This document shows positions 1-7,107 of a DNA stretch of 9,778 nucleotides, piece by piece. The notes beneath the pieces were generated by a model that saw nothing but the letters and a program-made list of their open reading frames with translations, made no database searches and was not told the origin of the DNA. The stretch's first letter is position 1. Each line of letters opens with the position of its first letter. This DNA is from CF-113 sp035308345 (GTDB taxonomy: Bacteria > Chloroflexota > Ktedonobacteria > Ktedonobacterales > Ktedonobacteraceae): contig DATGGW010000419.1 of assembly GCA_035308345.1 (NCBI GenBank), positions 1 through 9,778 of the forward strand, read 5' to 3'. The translations under genes and the position numbers were made by a program.

Positions 1-2103
1 TATAAAGATGTGCAGCGCATTCCTTATACTACCGCCGGGCAGTCCTGGCCGGAACCAGGGCCGCATGACCAGTACAGCCTGGATTACATGGTGCGCTTTG
101 TCGGAGATCGCGTCGCCGCCGTTGCCGCCGAAACGCCAGAAATCGCGGAGCAGGCCCTGAAACTGATCCATGTCGATTATGAGATCAAGCCCGCGCTGCT
201 AGACCCACGCAAGTCTATGAACCCAGACGCGCCGCGCATCCATCCCGAGCCGGAGTCCTATCGTATTCAAGATGCTTCGCGCAACATTGCCGCGCACCTG
301 CACGCGGAAGTAGGAGACGTGGAACGCGGCTTTGCTGAATCCGACCTGGTGGTCGAGGGAGAATATATCGTTCCGCAGGTGCAGCAAACGCCTATCGAAA
401 ACCATATCGTGATTACCTATTGGGATGAGGATGATCGCCTGGTGGTGCGCACCAGCACGCAGGTTCCCTACCATGTGCGCCGCATCATCGCGCCCATAAT
501 CGGCCTGTCGCCGCGCCGTATTCGTGTCATCAAACCACGTATTGGCGGCGGCTTTGGCGTCAAGCAGGAAGTGCTGCTTGAAGATATCTGCGCATTGTTG
601 ACTATTGCTTCAGATCGACCGGTCAAATTGGAGTTTTCGCGCGCCGAAGAGTTTCGCAGCAGTCGTTCGCGCCATCCACAGATTCTTCGTATGAAGACCG
701 GTGTGAAGCGCGATGGCACGATGGTTGCCAACCAGATGACGCTGCTAGCCAACACGGGCGCCTATGGTACGCATTCCATGACCGTACAGAGCAATACCGG
801 CTCCAAAACGCTGCCACTATATCCCTGCCCCAATATTCGTTTCGAGGCCGAGGTCGTGTATACAAACCTTCCGCCAGCAGGAGCCTTTCGCGGCTACGGC
901 GTGCCACAGGGATGTTTCGCGCTCGAATGTCACATCGACGAGGTCGCAAAGCAGTTGGGCATGGACGCGCTCGAATTTCGCCGCAAAAACTGGATTAAGG
1001 AAGGCGATGAGAATCCCCTGGCAAAAGCGCTGGGCGAGGGCAAAGAAGGCTATGACCAGGTCATTCAGAGCTGTGGCCTGCCCCAATGTTTGCAGATCGT
1101 CGAGGAGCGATTGAGTTGGAAGGAGAAACGCGGAAAGGGTGGAACAGGCCGTTACCGGCGCGGAGTTGGCGCGGCTATCGCCATGCATGGCACGGCTATC
1201 GCGGGGCTTGACATGGCCGGCGCAAGCATCAAGCTCAATGATGATGGCTCGTTCAATCTGCTGGTGGGCGCGACCGATATCGGCACGGGTTCCGACACTG
1301 TAATCGCTCAGATTGCTGCCGAGGTGTTGGGAGTGCGTGTTGAGGATATCATCATGCATTCCTCGGACACGGATTTCACACCCTTTGACACGGGCGCGTA
1401 TGCCTCATCGACCACCTACATCAGTGGCGGCGCAGCGAAAAAAGCTGCCGAACAGGTCCGTGCGCAAATACTCGAAGTAGCCGGGCAAATGCTCAAGGCT
1501 AATCCTGAAACTTTGACCATCAAAAACCGCGTCATCATGGCCCCCGCTGGAGATACCGTTACCATTTCACAGGTCGCGCTGCACTCGCTTCACGTCGAAA
1601 ACCAGCAGCAAATCATGGCGACTGCCTCGTGGATGAGTTACGAATCGCCGCCGCCTTTCGCCGCCCAGGGCGCGGAAGTCGAAGTCGACACGGAAACAGG
1701 CATGGTGCGCGTCCTGCGTGCCGTCTCAGCCGTGGATGCCGGGCGTGTCATCAACCCCATTACGGCAGAGGGCCAGATTGAGGGCGGCGCAACTCAGGCG
1801 CTGGGCTATGGCGTCTGCGAAGAGATGGTCTACGACCAGAATGGCGCGTTATTGACAACCAATCTGAGCGATTATCGTATCTTCAGCGCGCCCGATATGC
1901 CCAAAATGGAGACGTATATTGTTGAGACCAGCGATCCCTTTGGTCCCTTTGGCGCGAAAGCCATTGCCGAAATACCCATCGATGGTATGGCGCCCGCCGT
2001 CGCCAATGCCGTTGCCGACGCGCTCGGTGTGCGCGTCCACCAGATTCCCTTAACGCCTGAGCGAGTGTTGAGGGCTATTCGGGCGCAAGAGATAAACAGA
2101 TAA
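1..2103 (+). CDS. Xanthine dehydrogenase family molybdopterin-binding subunit, 5' partial
   Basis: This is the large, molybdenum-cofactor-binding subunit of a xanthine dehydrogenase/aldehyde oxidase-type hydroxylase, which adds a water-derived oxygen to N-heterocycles or aldehydes. The frame is open to the left edge (YKDV...), so the true start lies outside; about 700 codons are visible of a family length near 750-790. Visible motifs are IGGGFGVK (541-564), AFRGYG (883-900), the cofactor-binding segment GATDIGTGSDT (1267-1299) followed by QIAAEVLG, the stretch VDAGRVINP with EGQIEGG (about 1732-1788), and PFGPFGAKAIAE, whose final Glu (codon 1969-1971) matches the catalytic Glu of the family. 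The usual Gln of the DxGQG motif is Thr here. Partner FAD and 2Fe-2S subunits are not in the window and are probably upstream. The family is clear; the substrate is not. Purine or a related heterocycle is inferred from the neighbours. Confidence 0.93.
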   Translation, partial: YKDVQRIPYTTAGQSWPEPGPHDQYSLDYMVRFVGDRVAAVAAETPEIAEQALKLIHVDYEIKPALLDPRKSMNPDAPRIHPEPESYRIQDASRNIAAHLHAEVGDVERGFAESDLVVEGEYIVPQVQQTPIENHIVITYWDEDDRLVVRTSTQVPYHVRRIIAPIIGLSPRRIRVIKPRIGGGFGVKQEVLLEDICALLTIASDRPVKLEFSRAEEFRSSRSRHPQILRMKTGVKRDGTMVANQMTLLANTGAYGTHSMTVQSNTGSKTLPLYPCPNIRFEAEVVYTNLPPAGAFRGYGVPQGCFALECHIDEVAKQLGMDALEFRRKNWIKEGDENPLAKALGEGKEGYDQVIQSCGLPQCLQIVEERLSWKEKRGKGGTGRYRRGVGAAIAMHGTAIAGLDMAGASIKLNDDGSFNLLVGATDIGTGSDTVIAQIAAEVLGVRVEDIIMHSSDTDFTPFDTGAYASSTTYISGGAAKKAAEQVRAQILEVAGQMLKANPETLTIKNRVIMAPAGDTVTISQVALHSLHVENQQQIMATASWMSYESPPPFAAQGAEVEVDTETGMVRVLRAVSAVDAGRVINPITAEGQIEGGATQALGYGVCEEMVYDQNGALLTTNLSDYRIFSAPDMPKMETYIVETSDPFGPFGAKAIAEIPIDGMAPAVANAVADALGVRVHQIPLTPERVLRAIRAQEINR

Positions 2104-2128
2104 CATTGAAGTACTGGAAACTTTCGGG

Positions 2129-2134
2129 AAAGGA
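2129..2134 (+). promoter_or_regulatory. Ribosome binding site deciding the hydroxy-acid oxidase start
   Basis: AAAGGA lies 7 bases before the GTG at 2142. The earlier in-frame TTG at 2106, three bases after the preceding stop, has no comparable site. This supports GTG 2142 as the start. Confidence 0.6.
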
Positions 2135-2141
2135 TAGGTTT

Positions 2142-3170
2142 GTGGAACCGGTCAACGTGTTTGACTACGAAGCAATCGCACAGGCAAAAATGGAACCGGC
2201 GCTGTGGGACTTCTATCAGGGCGGCAGTGACGACGAAGTAACCATGCGGGACTGCCGCGCCGCGTTTGAACGTATCAAAGTGCGTCCACGTGTGCTGGTA
2301 GATATCAGTGCAATTGATATGCGCACCACCGTGCTGGGAATACCGATCAGTATGCCCATGTTAATTGCTCCGACGGCCTTGCAATGCATTGCGCATCCCG
2401 AAGGCGAGTGCGCGACGGCGCAGGCTGCGGGCAGAGCGGATACGCTGATGATCGCCAGCACCGTCGCGACGCGCACTCTCGAAGAGATCGCGCAGGAGGC
2501 AAGTGGCCCGCTCTGGTTTCAGCTCTATGTCTATCCCAGTTTCAGAGTTGCGGAGATGCTGGTGCGCCGCGCGGAATCCGCGGGCTTTCGCGCCATTGTG
2601 CTGACGGTGGACCTGCCCGTGCTCGGCAATCGCGAGAGGGACCGGCGCAATAACGTGACCATCCCGCCACTGCCTTACCAGGAGGCAAACTTTACCGGCA
2701 TAGAAAAGGAGGGACAGGAGTGGGTAATGCTCACCTGGGACTCTATCGCCTGGCTGCGTTCGATCACTTCGCTGCCGGTTATACTCAAGGGCATCTTGAC
2801 GGCGGAAGATGCGCGACTGGCGGTTGAACATGGGGTTGATGGCATCATCGTCTCCAATCACGGCGGTCGCCAGCTCGATACGGCTATTCCCAGTATCGAG
2901 GCTCTGCCCGAAATCGTTACGACCGTTGCCGGGCACTGTGAAGTCTATCTCGATGGGGGTATACGGCGCGGCACCGATATTCTCAAAGCGCTAGCGCTGG
3001 GGGCGCGTGCCGTGCTGATTGGTCGCCCGGTTCTGTGGGGACTGGCTGCCAATGGCGCGGATGGCGTGTATCACGTGTTGGAGTTGCTGCGCAAAGAACT
3101 GGAGCTGGCGATGGCGCTCTCCGGTCGCCCAACACTGGCGAGCATTGATCGCACGATAGTTAGAATGTAG
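2142..3170 (+). CDS. FMN-dependent alpha-hydroxy-acid oxidase/dehydrogenase (glycolate/lactate oxidase family)
   Basis: A cytosolic TIM-barrel flavoenzyme that oxidises an L-2-hydroxy acid to the 2-keto acid. From the GTG start it has 342 residues, slightly shorter than plant glycolate oxidase. Numbering runs almost in register with glycolate oxidase: Tyr25 (DFYQGG), the FMN-binding segment APTALQ with AHPEGE (77-89), Tyr129 in FQLYVY, Arg164, Lys216 (ILKGI), the catalytic His240 and Arg243 in SNHGGRQLD, and DGGIRRGTD (271-279) for the FMN phosphate. The residue equivalent to glycolate oxidase Trp108 appears to be Val (STVAT), so the substrate may not be glycolate. The gene begins 38 bases after the molybdenum subunit and is probably co-transcribed. 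An in-frame TTG at 2106 would add 12 residues but lacks a ribosome site. Family assignment is secure; the role in this cluster is open. Confidence 0.92.
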   Translation: MEPVNVFDYEAIAQAKMEPALWDFYQGGSDDEVTMRDCRAAFERIKVRPRVLVDISAIDMRTTVLGIPISMPMLIAPTALQCIAHPEGECATAQAAGRADTLMIASTVATRTLEEIAQEASGPLWFQLYVYPSFRVAEMLVRRAESAGFRAIVLTVDLPVLGNRERDRRNNVTIPPLPYQEANFTGIEKEGQEWVMLTWDSIAWLRSITSLPVILKGILTAEDARLAVEHGVDGIIVSNHGGRQLDTAIPSIEALPEIVTTVAGHCEVYLDGGIRRGTDILKALALGARAVLIGRPVLWGLAANGADGVYHVLELLRKELELAMALSGRPTLASIDRTIVRM

Positions 3171-3184
3171 TTAGATCGTTTTTT
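3153..3184 (+). terminator. Weak terminator-like hairpin with T-run
   Basis: ACGAT (3153-3157) can pair with ATCGT (3175-3179) and is followed directly by six T (3179-3184), overlapping the end of the oxidase gene. The stem has only five pairs and the loop is long, so this would at most attenuate transcription within the operon. Confidence 0.22.
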
Positions 3185-3245
3185 CGTAGTCATTGTAGGG
3201 GCGGGAGTGGAGCGGACGAGGGGTGGAGACCCTTGCGGTCGCCCT
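3185..3245 (+). repeat. Dispersed intergenic repeat, copy A
   Basis: A 61-base element that matches copy B at 6959-7019 at 56 of 61 positions with no gaps. It starts with CGTAGTCATTGTA and ends with GACCCTTGCGGTCGCCCT. The core GACC-CTTGC-GGTC can form a small hairpin. It fills most of the gap between the oxidase and the PLP enzyme. Read in the frame of the next gene it gives the peptide RGGDPCGRP, a false N-terminal extension. Confidence 0.85.
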
Positions 3246-3266
3246 TATTTAATCGCTTTGCATAAC

Positions 3267-3272
3267 AGGAGG
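3267..3272 (+). promoter_or_regulatory. Strong ribosome binding site deciding the start at 3282
   Basis: AGGAGG lies 9 bases before ATG 3282. It rules out the longer reading from 3207, whose first 25 codons run through the repeat. Confidence 0.8.
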
Positions 3273-3281
3273 TTCTATCTC

Positions 3282-4319
3282 ATGGTTGACTGGAATCGTC
3301 GCGCGCGTATCGCTGAGAGCATCCTTGATACGGCAGGCATGACGCCGATGGTGCGTTTGCGGCGTGTGGTAGGTGATGTAAAACCGACCATCGTCGCCAA
3401 AGTCGAATATTTTAGCCCCAGCGGCAGTGTTAAAGACCGTATCTTGCATTACCTGGTGTCTGAGGCAGAACGGCGCGGAGACCTACGTCCTGGTATGACC
3501 ATTATCGAGGGCACCACCGGCAATACCGGCATTGCCACCTCCTGTGTCGCTGCGGCCAGAGGTTATCCGGTTATGATCGTCATGCCCGATGGTATGAGCG
3601 AGGAACGCAAGAAAACCATTCGCGCCTACGGGGCCGAACTGGTGCTGACTCCTGGCGCGGAGAGCGATGTAGACCTGGTTATTGAGAAAATGAAAGAACT
3701 CAAAGCTGCCTCGCCCGGCAAGTATTGGGAGGTGGGTCAGTTCGTCAATACCGATAACATCGAGGCGCATTATCGCACCACCGGACCGGAAATCTGGGAG
3801 CAGACGGAGGGTAAAGTTGGTGCGCTGGTGCTCTCTCAGGGAACGGGCGGTACCATCACCGGCGCGGCGAAATATCTGAAAGAACACAACCCCAATATCA
3901 AGATATTCGCTGTCGAGCCTGCCGAATGCGACATCCTCTCAGGCGGCTCCTGGGGGCCGCACAAGATCGAGGGTATCGGCGACGGCTTCATTCCTGAAGT
4001 GCTGCGCGTCGAATATCTTGATGGTGTGGTAACAACCACCTCGGATGAATCCATCGAGATGGCGCGCCGCCTTGCGCGAGAAGAGGGCATCTTCTGCGGT
4101 ATCTCATCCGGCTGCAACGTGGCCGCTGCTATCAAAGTAGCGCATCGCTACCCCGACATTGGCATGGTCGTCACCGTTCTCTCTGACAACGGTCTGCGTT
4201 ACTTCTCAACCGAATTATGCGGCGTTTACACCGATCTGGAAGTGCCGGAGCGCGAACATCCAATCAGCGACGCCGATAAGGAAAAACTGGCAAAGGTGAA
4301 ACTGGAAGTGATCCACTAA
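3282..4319 (+). CDS. PLP-dependent cysteine synthase/cystathionine beta-synthase-like enzyme
   Basis: A PLP fold type II enzyme of 345 residues, related to O-acetylserine sulfhydrylase and the catalytic core of cystathionine beta-synthase. These enzymes perform beta-replacement or beta-elimination through an aminoacrylate intermediate. Visible features are the Schiff-base Lys51 in SGSVKDR, the substrate loop GTTGNTGIA (77-85), the PLP phosphate loop GTGGTITG (187-194), GIGDGFIPE (231-239), SSGCN (275-279) and SDNGLRYFST (301-310), equivalent to the PDSGERYLST type motif of CysK. There are no C-terminal regulatory CBS domains. The reading from 3207 is rejected because it translates the upstream repeat. 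No sulfur-metabolism gene is nearby, and the next gene, 7 bases on, is a second fold type II enzyme. A catabolic role, such as acting on 2,3-diaminopropionate or a serine-like intermediate, is inference; plain cysteine synthase remains possible. Confidence 0.9.
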   Translation: MVDWNRRARIAESILDTAGMTPMVRLRRVVGDVKPTIVAKVEYFSPSGSVKDRILHYLVSEAERRGDLRPGMTIIEGTTGNTGIATSCVAAARGYPVMIVMPDGMSEERKKTIRAYGAELVLTPGAESDVDLVIEKMKELKAASPGKYWEVGQFVNTDNIEAHYRTTGPEIWEQTEGKVGALVLSQGTGGTITGAAKYLKEHNPNIKIFAVEPAECDILSGGSWGPHKIEGIGDGFIPEVLRVEYLDGVVTTTSDESIEMARRLAREEGIFCGISSGCNVAAAIKVAHRYPDIGMVVTVLSDNGLRYFSTELCGVYTDLEVPEREHPISDADKEKLAKVKLEVIH

Positions 4320-4326
4320 TGAGACA

Positions 4327-5583
4327 ATGATGATCCACATACAGAACCTGCAATGTGTCCTATGCGGGGCCATCTATAACCCCGCGGAAGTCATCTATAC
4401 TTGCCCTGCCTGCGGCCCATTGGGTGTGTTGGAAGTCCATTACGACTACGAACAGGTCGCGCGGCACATCAGTCGCGCAGCGCTGGAGGCCGAGCGCGAT
4501 ATAACCATGTGGCGTTATCGCGCTCTCCTGCCGATTTCTTATAGCCATAAGATTATGCCACCTCTGGCGATTGGTGGAACGCCTTTATACGCGGTGGAAC
4601 GACTGCGAGCAATATTAGGGATGCGTGATCTCTGGCTTAAAGATGATAGCCGCAATCCGAGCGCGTCTCTGAAAGATCGGGCCAGTATTATTGCGGTAAT
4701 GCGCGCGGAGGGAAGGACGGTGGCCTGCGCCTCGACTGGCAATGCTGCCTCATCGCTGGCAGTGCAAGCGGCAGCGCAAGGTTTGCCGTGCTATATCTTC
4801 GTGCCGCACAATGCTCCGCGCGCCAAGATCGTGCAATTGCTAATGTGCGGGGCGACGGTCTTTGCAGTGCAGGGCAGCTATGACGATGCCTTTGACCTCT
4901 GCATCGAGGCATGTAACGCCTTTGGCTGGTATAACCGCAATACTGGTTACAATCCTTATCTTGTCGAGGGGAAAAAAACCGTCGGACTGGAAATTGCTGA
5001 GCAACTCAAATGGCAGGTCCCCGATAGCGTGCTTGTGCCTACGGGTGATGGCTGCATCATTAGCGGCGTCTATCGCGGCTTTGAAGACCTCTATCGCCTG
5101 GGTATGATCGAGCGCATTCCGCGCCTGATAGCGGTGCAGGCCGAAGGGTCGCCCGCTATCGTGCGCGCGCTCGAAGGTGATGGCGTTGTGCGTCAATATC
5201 CTGCGCAGACGATCGCTGATGGCATCTCGGTAGGCCTGCCGCGCAACGGCGCAATGGCGGTGAAGTACATCCGCGCTAGCGGGGGCTTTGGCGTGACGGT
5301 CTCGGACGAGCAAATACTCGACGCGGAGAAAGAACTTGCCAGGCAGACGGGTGTTTTCGCCGAACCATCGGGCGCGGCCAGCTATGCCGGGCTGTTGCGC
5401 TTGCTTGATGAAGGAAAAATCGCGCGTGATGAAAGAGTGGTGCTGCTGGTGACTGGCAGCGGCTTGAAGAGCATCGACGCTGTAGTCGGGACAGCAGGAA
5501 GTGTTATGCCGATTGCGAATGGCAGTGAGGGGATGGAGATGGTTGCGCAATTTTACGCGACAATGGGAAACAATAAGAGGTAG
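4327..5583 (+). CDS. Threonine synthase-like PLP enzyme with N-terminal zinc ribbon
   Basis: A PLP fold type II enzyme of 418 residues. The N-terminus carries a CxxC-CxxC zinc-ribbon pattern (Cys10, Cys13, Cys26, Cys29), as in many bacterial threonine synthases. PLP elements follow: Lys116 in SASLKDRAS, STGNA (136-140), and VTGSGLKSID near the C-terminus (375-384). The phosphate-binding loop reads PTGDGCIISG (238-247), whereas classical threonine synthases have GNAGN, so the chemistry may differ. The start is ATG 4327 or 4330; no clear ribosome site precedes it, and the gap after the previous stop is 7 bases, so translation is probably coupled. No homoserine-pathway gene is nearby. An automatic threonine synthase (thrC) label would be reasonable by homology, but the setting among purine or hydantoin-type catabolic genes suggests an ammonia-lyase or related function. 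Confidence 0.88.
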   Translation: MMIHIQNLQCVLCGAIYNPAEVIYTCPACGPLGVLEVHYDYEQVARHISRAALEAERDITMWRYRALLPISYSHKIMPPLAIGGTPLYAVERLRAILGMRDLWLKDDSRNPSASLKDRASIIAVMRAEGRTVACASTGNAASSLAVQAAAQGLPCYIFVPHNAPRAKIVQLLMCGATVFAVQGSYDDAFDLCIEACNAFGWYNRNTGYNPYLVEGKKTVGLEIAEQLKWQVPDSVLVPTGDGCIISGVYRGFEDLYRLGMIERIPRLIAVQAEGSPAIVRALEGDGVVRQYPAQTIADGISVGLPRNGAMAVKYIRASGGFGVTVSDEQILDAEKELARQTGVFAEPSGAASYAGLLRLLDEGKIARDERVVLLVTGSGLKSIDAVVGTAGSVMPIANGSEGMEMVAQFYATMGNNKR

Positions 5584-5586
5584 TAC

Positions 5587-6957
5587 ATGTCAGATATCCT
5601 CATTGGCAATGGAACTGTGGTCGCGCTTGATGCGCAAAAACAACTGATCGAGCACAGCGCAGTGCTGGTGCAAGGTGCTCGCATTGCAGCCATCGACAAC
5701 GATAATGCGTTGCGCCAACAATATCCCGAAGCAGATTACGTGGATGCCAGGGGCGGCGTCATCATGCCGGGCTTCCTATGTACCCATACCCACTTCTACA
5801 GCGCGCTTGCGCGTGGCATGGCGATTCCAGGCGAGCAGCCCCGTAACTTTCCCGAAATCCTCGAACGCCTGTGGTGGAGGTTGGATAAACAACTGACGCT
5901 GGAAGATACGCGTGCCAGCGCGGACATGTTCATGGTTGATGCCATTCGACACGGTGTAACATGCGTGGTCGATCACCATGCCAGCCCGAATGCCATCGAG
6001 GGAAGCCTGGACGTAATCGCCGAAGCCGTCGAACAGGCGGGTATTCGCGCCTGTCTCGCTTACGAGGTCTCCGACCGTGATGGTCCTGAGGTGATCGCCG
6101 GTGGTATCCGTGAAAACGAGCGTTTCATTCGCTCGCTGCGTGCCAGACGCGGCAAACAAGCCGAAGCTGGTATGCTTGCCGCCAGTTTCGGCCTGCATGC
6201 ATCCTTCACCCTGAGTCCTGCCACACTTGATCGCTGCGCCGCAAAAGGGGCGGAAATGGGCGTTGGCTTCCATATTCATGTCGCGGAGGACGTCTCGGAT
6301 GAAAGCGATTGTGTGACGCGCTACCAAAAACGCGTGGTTGAACGCCTCGAAGCAGATCACATCCTGGGATCTCACAGCATTGCCGCTCATTGCGTGCATG
6401 TCAATAGCGGCGAAATTGGTCGCCTGGCAGAAACGCACACCAACAGCGTGCATAACCCGCGCTCGAATATGAATAACGCTGTAGGACGCGCCCCTGTCGA
6501 AGAGATGCTAAAGGCCGGCATCAATGTTGGTCTGGGGAATGATGGTTTCAGCATGAATATGATGCAGGAAATGAAAGCCGCCTATCTGCTGCATAAACTC
6601 GCGCTGGCGGATCCACGCGCCATGCCCGGCGATCTCGTCATCAACATGGCATTTCAAAACAATGCTCGTATCATCGATGCCGTCTTTAGTCCATTCAGCG
6701 CCGATTTCCCGCGTGTTGGTGAATTGAGCGTCGGCGCGGCTGCCGATATCGTGCTGCTTGATTACCTGCCGCCCACGCCCATAAGCGGCGGCAACTTTCC
6801 CTGGCATCTGATCTTCGGCATGGATGGACAGCACGTCAACTCAACTATGGTGGCAGGTCGCTGGCTGATGCGCGATCGCCAGTTACTCACCGTCGATGAA
6901 GCGCGAATTCATGCTCGCGCCAACAAGTTATCTCAAGCTTTATGGGAGAGAATTTAA
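5587..6957 (+). CDS. ssnA: SsnA-like amidohydrolase/aminohydrolase
   Basis: A metal-dependent amidohydrolase of 456 residues in the ATZ/TRZ, cytosine and guanine deaminase group, closest by motif to E. coli SsnA. Metal and catalytic residues are visible: His67 and His69 (THTHF), His229 and His231 with Glu234 (HIHVAED), His268 (IAAHCVH) and Asp319 (GNDGFS). Segments I recall as typical of SsnA are DHHASP (129-134), HNPRSNMNNAVG (289-300) and the EEMK-like QEMKAAYLLHK after the Asp. The start ATG has AAGAGG six bases upstream (5575-5580), and the gap after the previous gene is 3 bases. SsnA is encoded with molybdenum hydroxylases, YgeY and YgeW in E. coli and in purine-degrading gut bacteria, and the same grouping occurs here. 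The reaction is probably deamination or hydrolysis of a purine-derived ring; the exact substrate is unknown. A guanine deaminase-like role is the main alternative. Confidence 0.85.
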   Translation: MSDILIGNGTVVALDAQKQLIEHSAVLVQGARIAAIDNDNALRQQYPEADYVDARGGVIMPGFLCTHTHFYSALARGMAIPGEQPRNFPEILERLWWRLDKQLTLEDTRASADMFMVDAIRHGVTCVVDHHASPNAIEGSLDVIAEAVEQAGIRACLAYEVSDRDGPEVIAGGIRENERFIRSLRARRGKQAEAGMLAASFGLHASFTLSPATLDRCAAKGAEMGVGFHIHVAEDVSDESDCVTRYQKRVVERLEADHILGSHSIAAHCVHVNSGEIGRLAETHTNSVHNPRSNMNNAVGRAPVEEMLKAGINVGLGNDGFSMNMMQEMKAAYLLHKLALADPRAMPGDLVINMAFQNNARIIDAVFSPFSADFPRVGELSVGAAADIVLLDYLPPTPISGGNFPWHLIFGMDGQHVNSTMVAGRWLMRDRQLLTVDEARIHARANKLSQALWERI

Positions 6958-6958
6958 C

Positions 6959-7019
6959 CGTAGTCATTGTAAAGGCGGGTGAGGAGCGGACGAGGGGAGG
7001 AGACCCTTGCGGTCGCCCT
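6959..7019 (+). repeat. Dispersed intergenic repeat, copy B
   Basis: A 61-base element in the gap after the SsnA-like gene. It matches copy A at 3185-3245 with five substitutions and no indels. Its 3' half is repeated once more as copy C, 58 bases further on. Confidence 0.85.
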
Positions 7020-7050
7020 CGAACTTCACTCACAACGAGCCTGGCAGGAT

Positions 7051-7082
7051 AGGGGAGGAGACCCTTGCGGTCGTCCTCGAAC
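7051..7082 (+). repeat. Partial repeat, copy C
   Basis: These 32 bases repeat 6993-7024 of copy B with a single C-to-T change, giving a 58-base tandem period. The shared part contains the GACC-CTTGC-GGTC core hairpin and a following CCTCGAAC. Copies B and C together occupy most of the 150-base gap before the M20 gene, and I see no promoter in the remainder. Confidence 0.85.
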
Positions 7083-7095
7083 CCAGCCAGGTAAA

Positions 7096-7101
7096 AAGGA
7101 G
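7096..7101 (+). promoter_or_regulatory. Ribosome binding site deciding the M20 gene start
   Basis: AAGGAG lies 6 bases before ATG 7108. The in-frame ATG at 7102 abuts the site directly and is too close. Starts further upstream (from 6979) would translate the repeats. Confidence 0.75.
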
Positions 7102-7107
7102 ATGCAT

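Noticed and set aside
817..1359. Open frame of 180 codons on the - strand
   Set aside because: It is antisense to the conserved core of the molybdenum subunit; it is a shadow of that gene.
1..2103. Selenocysteine-dependent hydroxylase with an in-frame TGA
   Set aside because: No in-frame TGA occurs in the visible frame, and no selenium-specific gene is in the window. A selenium-labile cofactor cannot be judged from sequence.
2106..2141. TTG start three bases after the molybdenum subunit stop
   Set aside because: There is no ribosome site before it, the family N-terminus begins near EPVNVFDY, and GTG 2142 has AAAGGA at good spacing.
2361..2936. Open frame of 191 codons on the - strand
   Set aside because: It is fully antisense to the FMN oxidase gene and has no family motif or ribosome site that I can see.
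3233..3261. Possible promoter (TTGCGG as -35) inside repeat copy A
   Set aside because: No acceptable -10 box is found at 16-18 bases spacing, and the TTGCGG belongs to the repeat core.
4840..5550. Long open frame of 236 codons on the - strand
   Set aside because: It lies opposite the well-supported threonine synthase-like gene, and its translation shows no recognisable motif. It follows from codon bias of the real gene.
5776..6453. Open frame of 225 codons on the - strand
   Set aside because: It lies opposite the SsnA-like gene, whose metal-binding motifs are all on the + strand; no domain is visible in the reverse reading.
3185..7082. CRISPR-like array formed by the three repeat copies
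   Set aside because: Copies are few, irregularly spaced and of unequal length, with whole genes between A and B; no cas gene is present.
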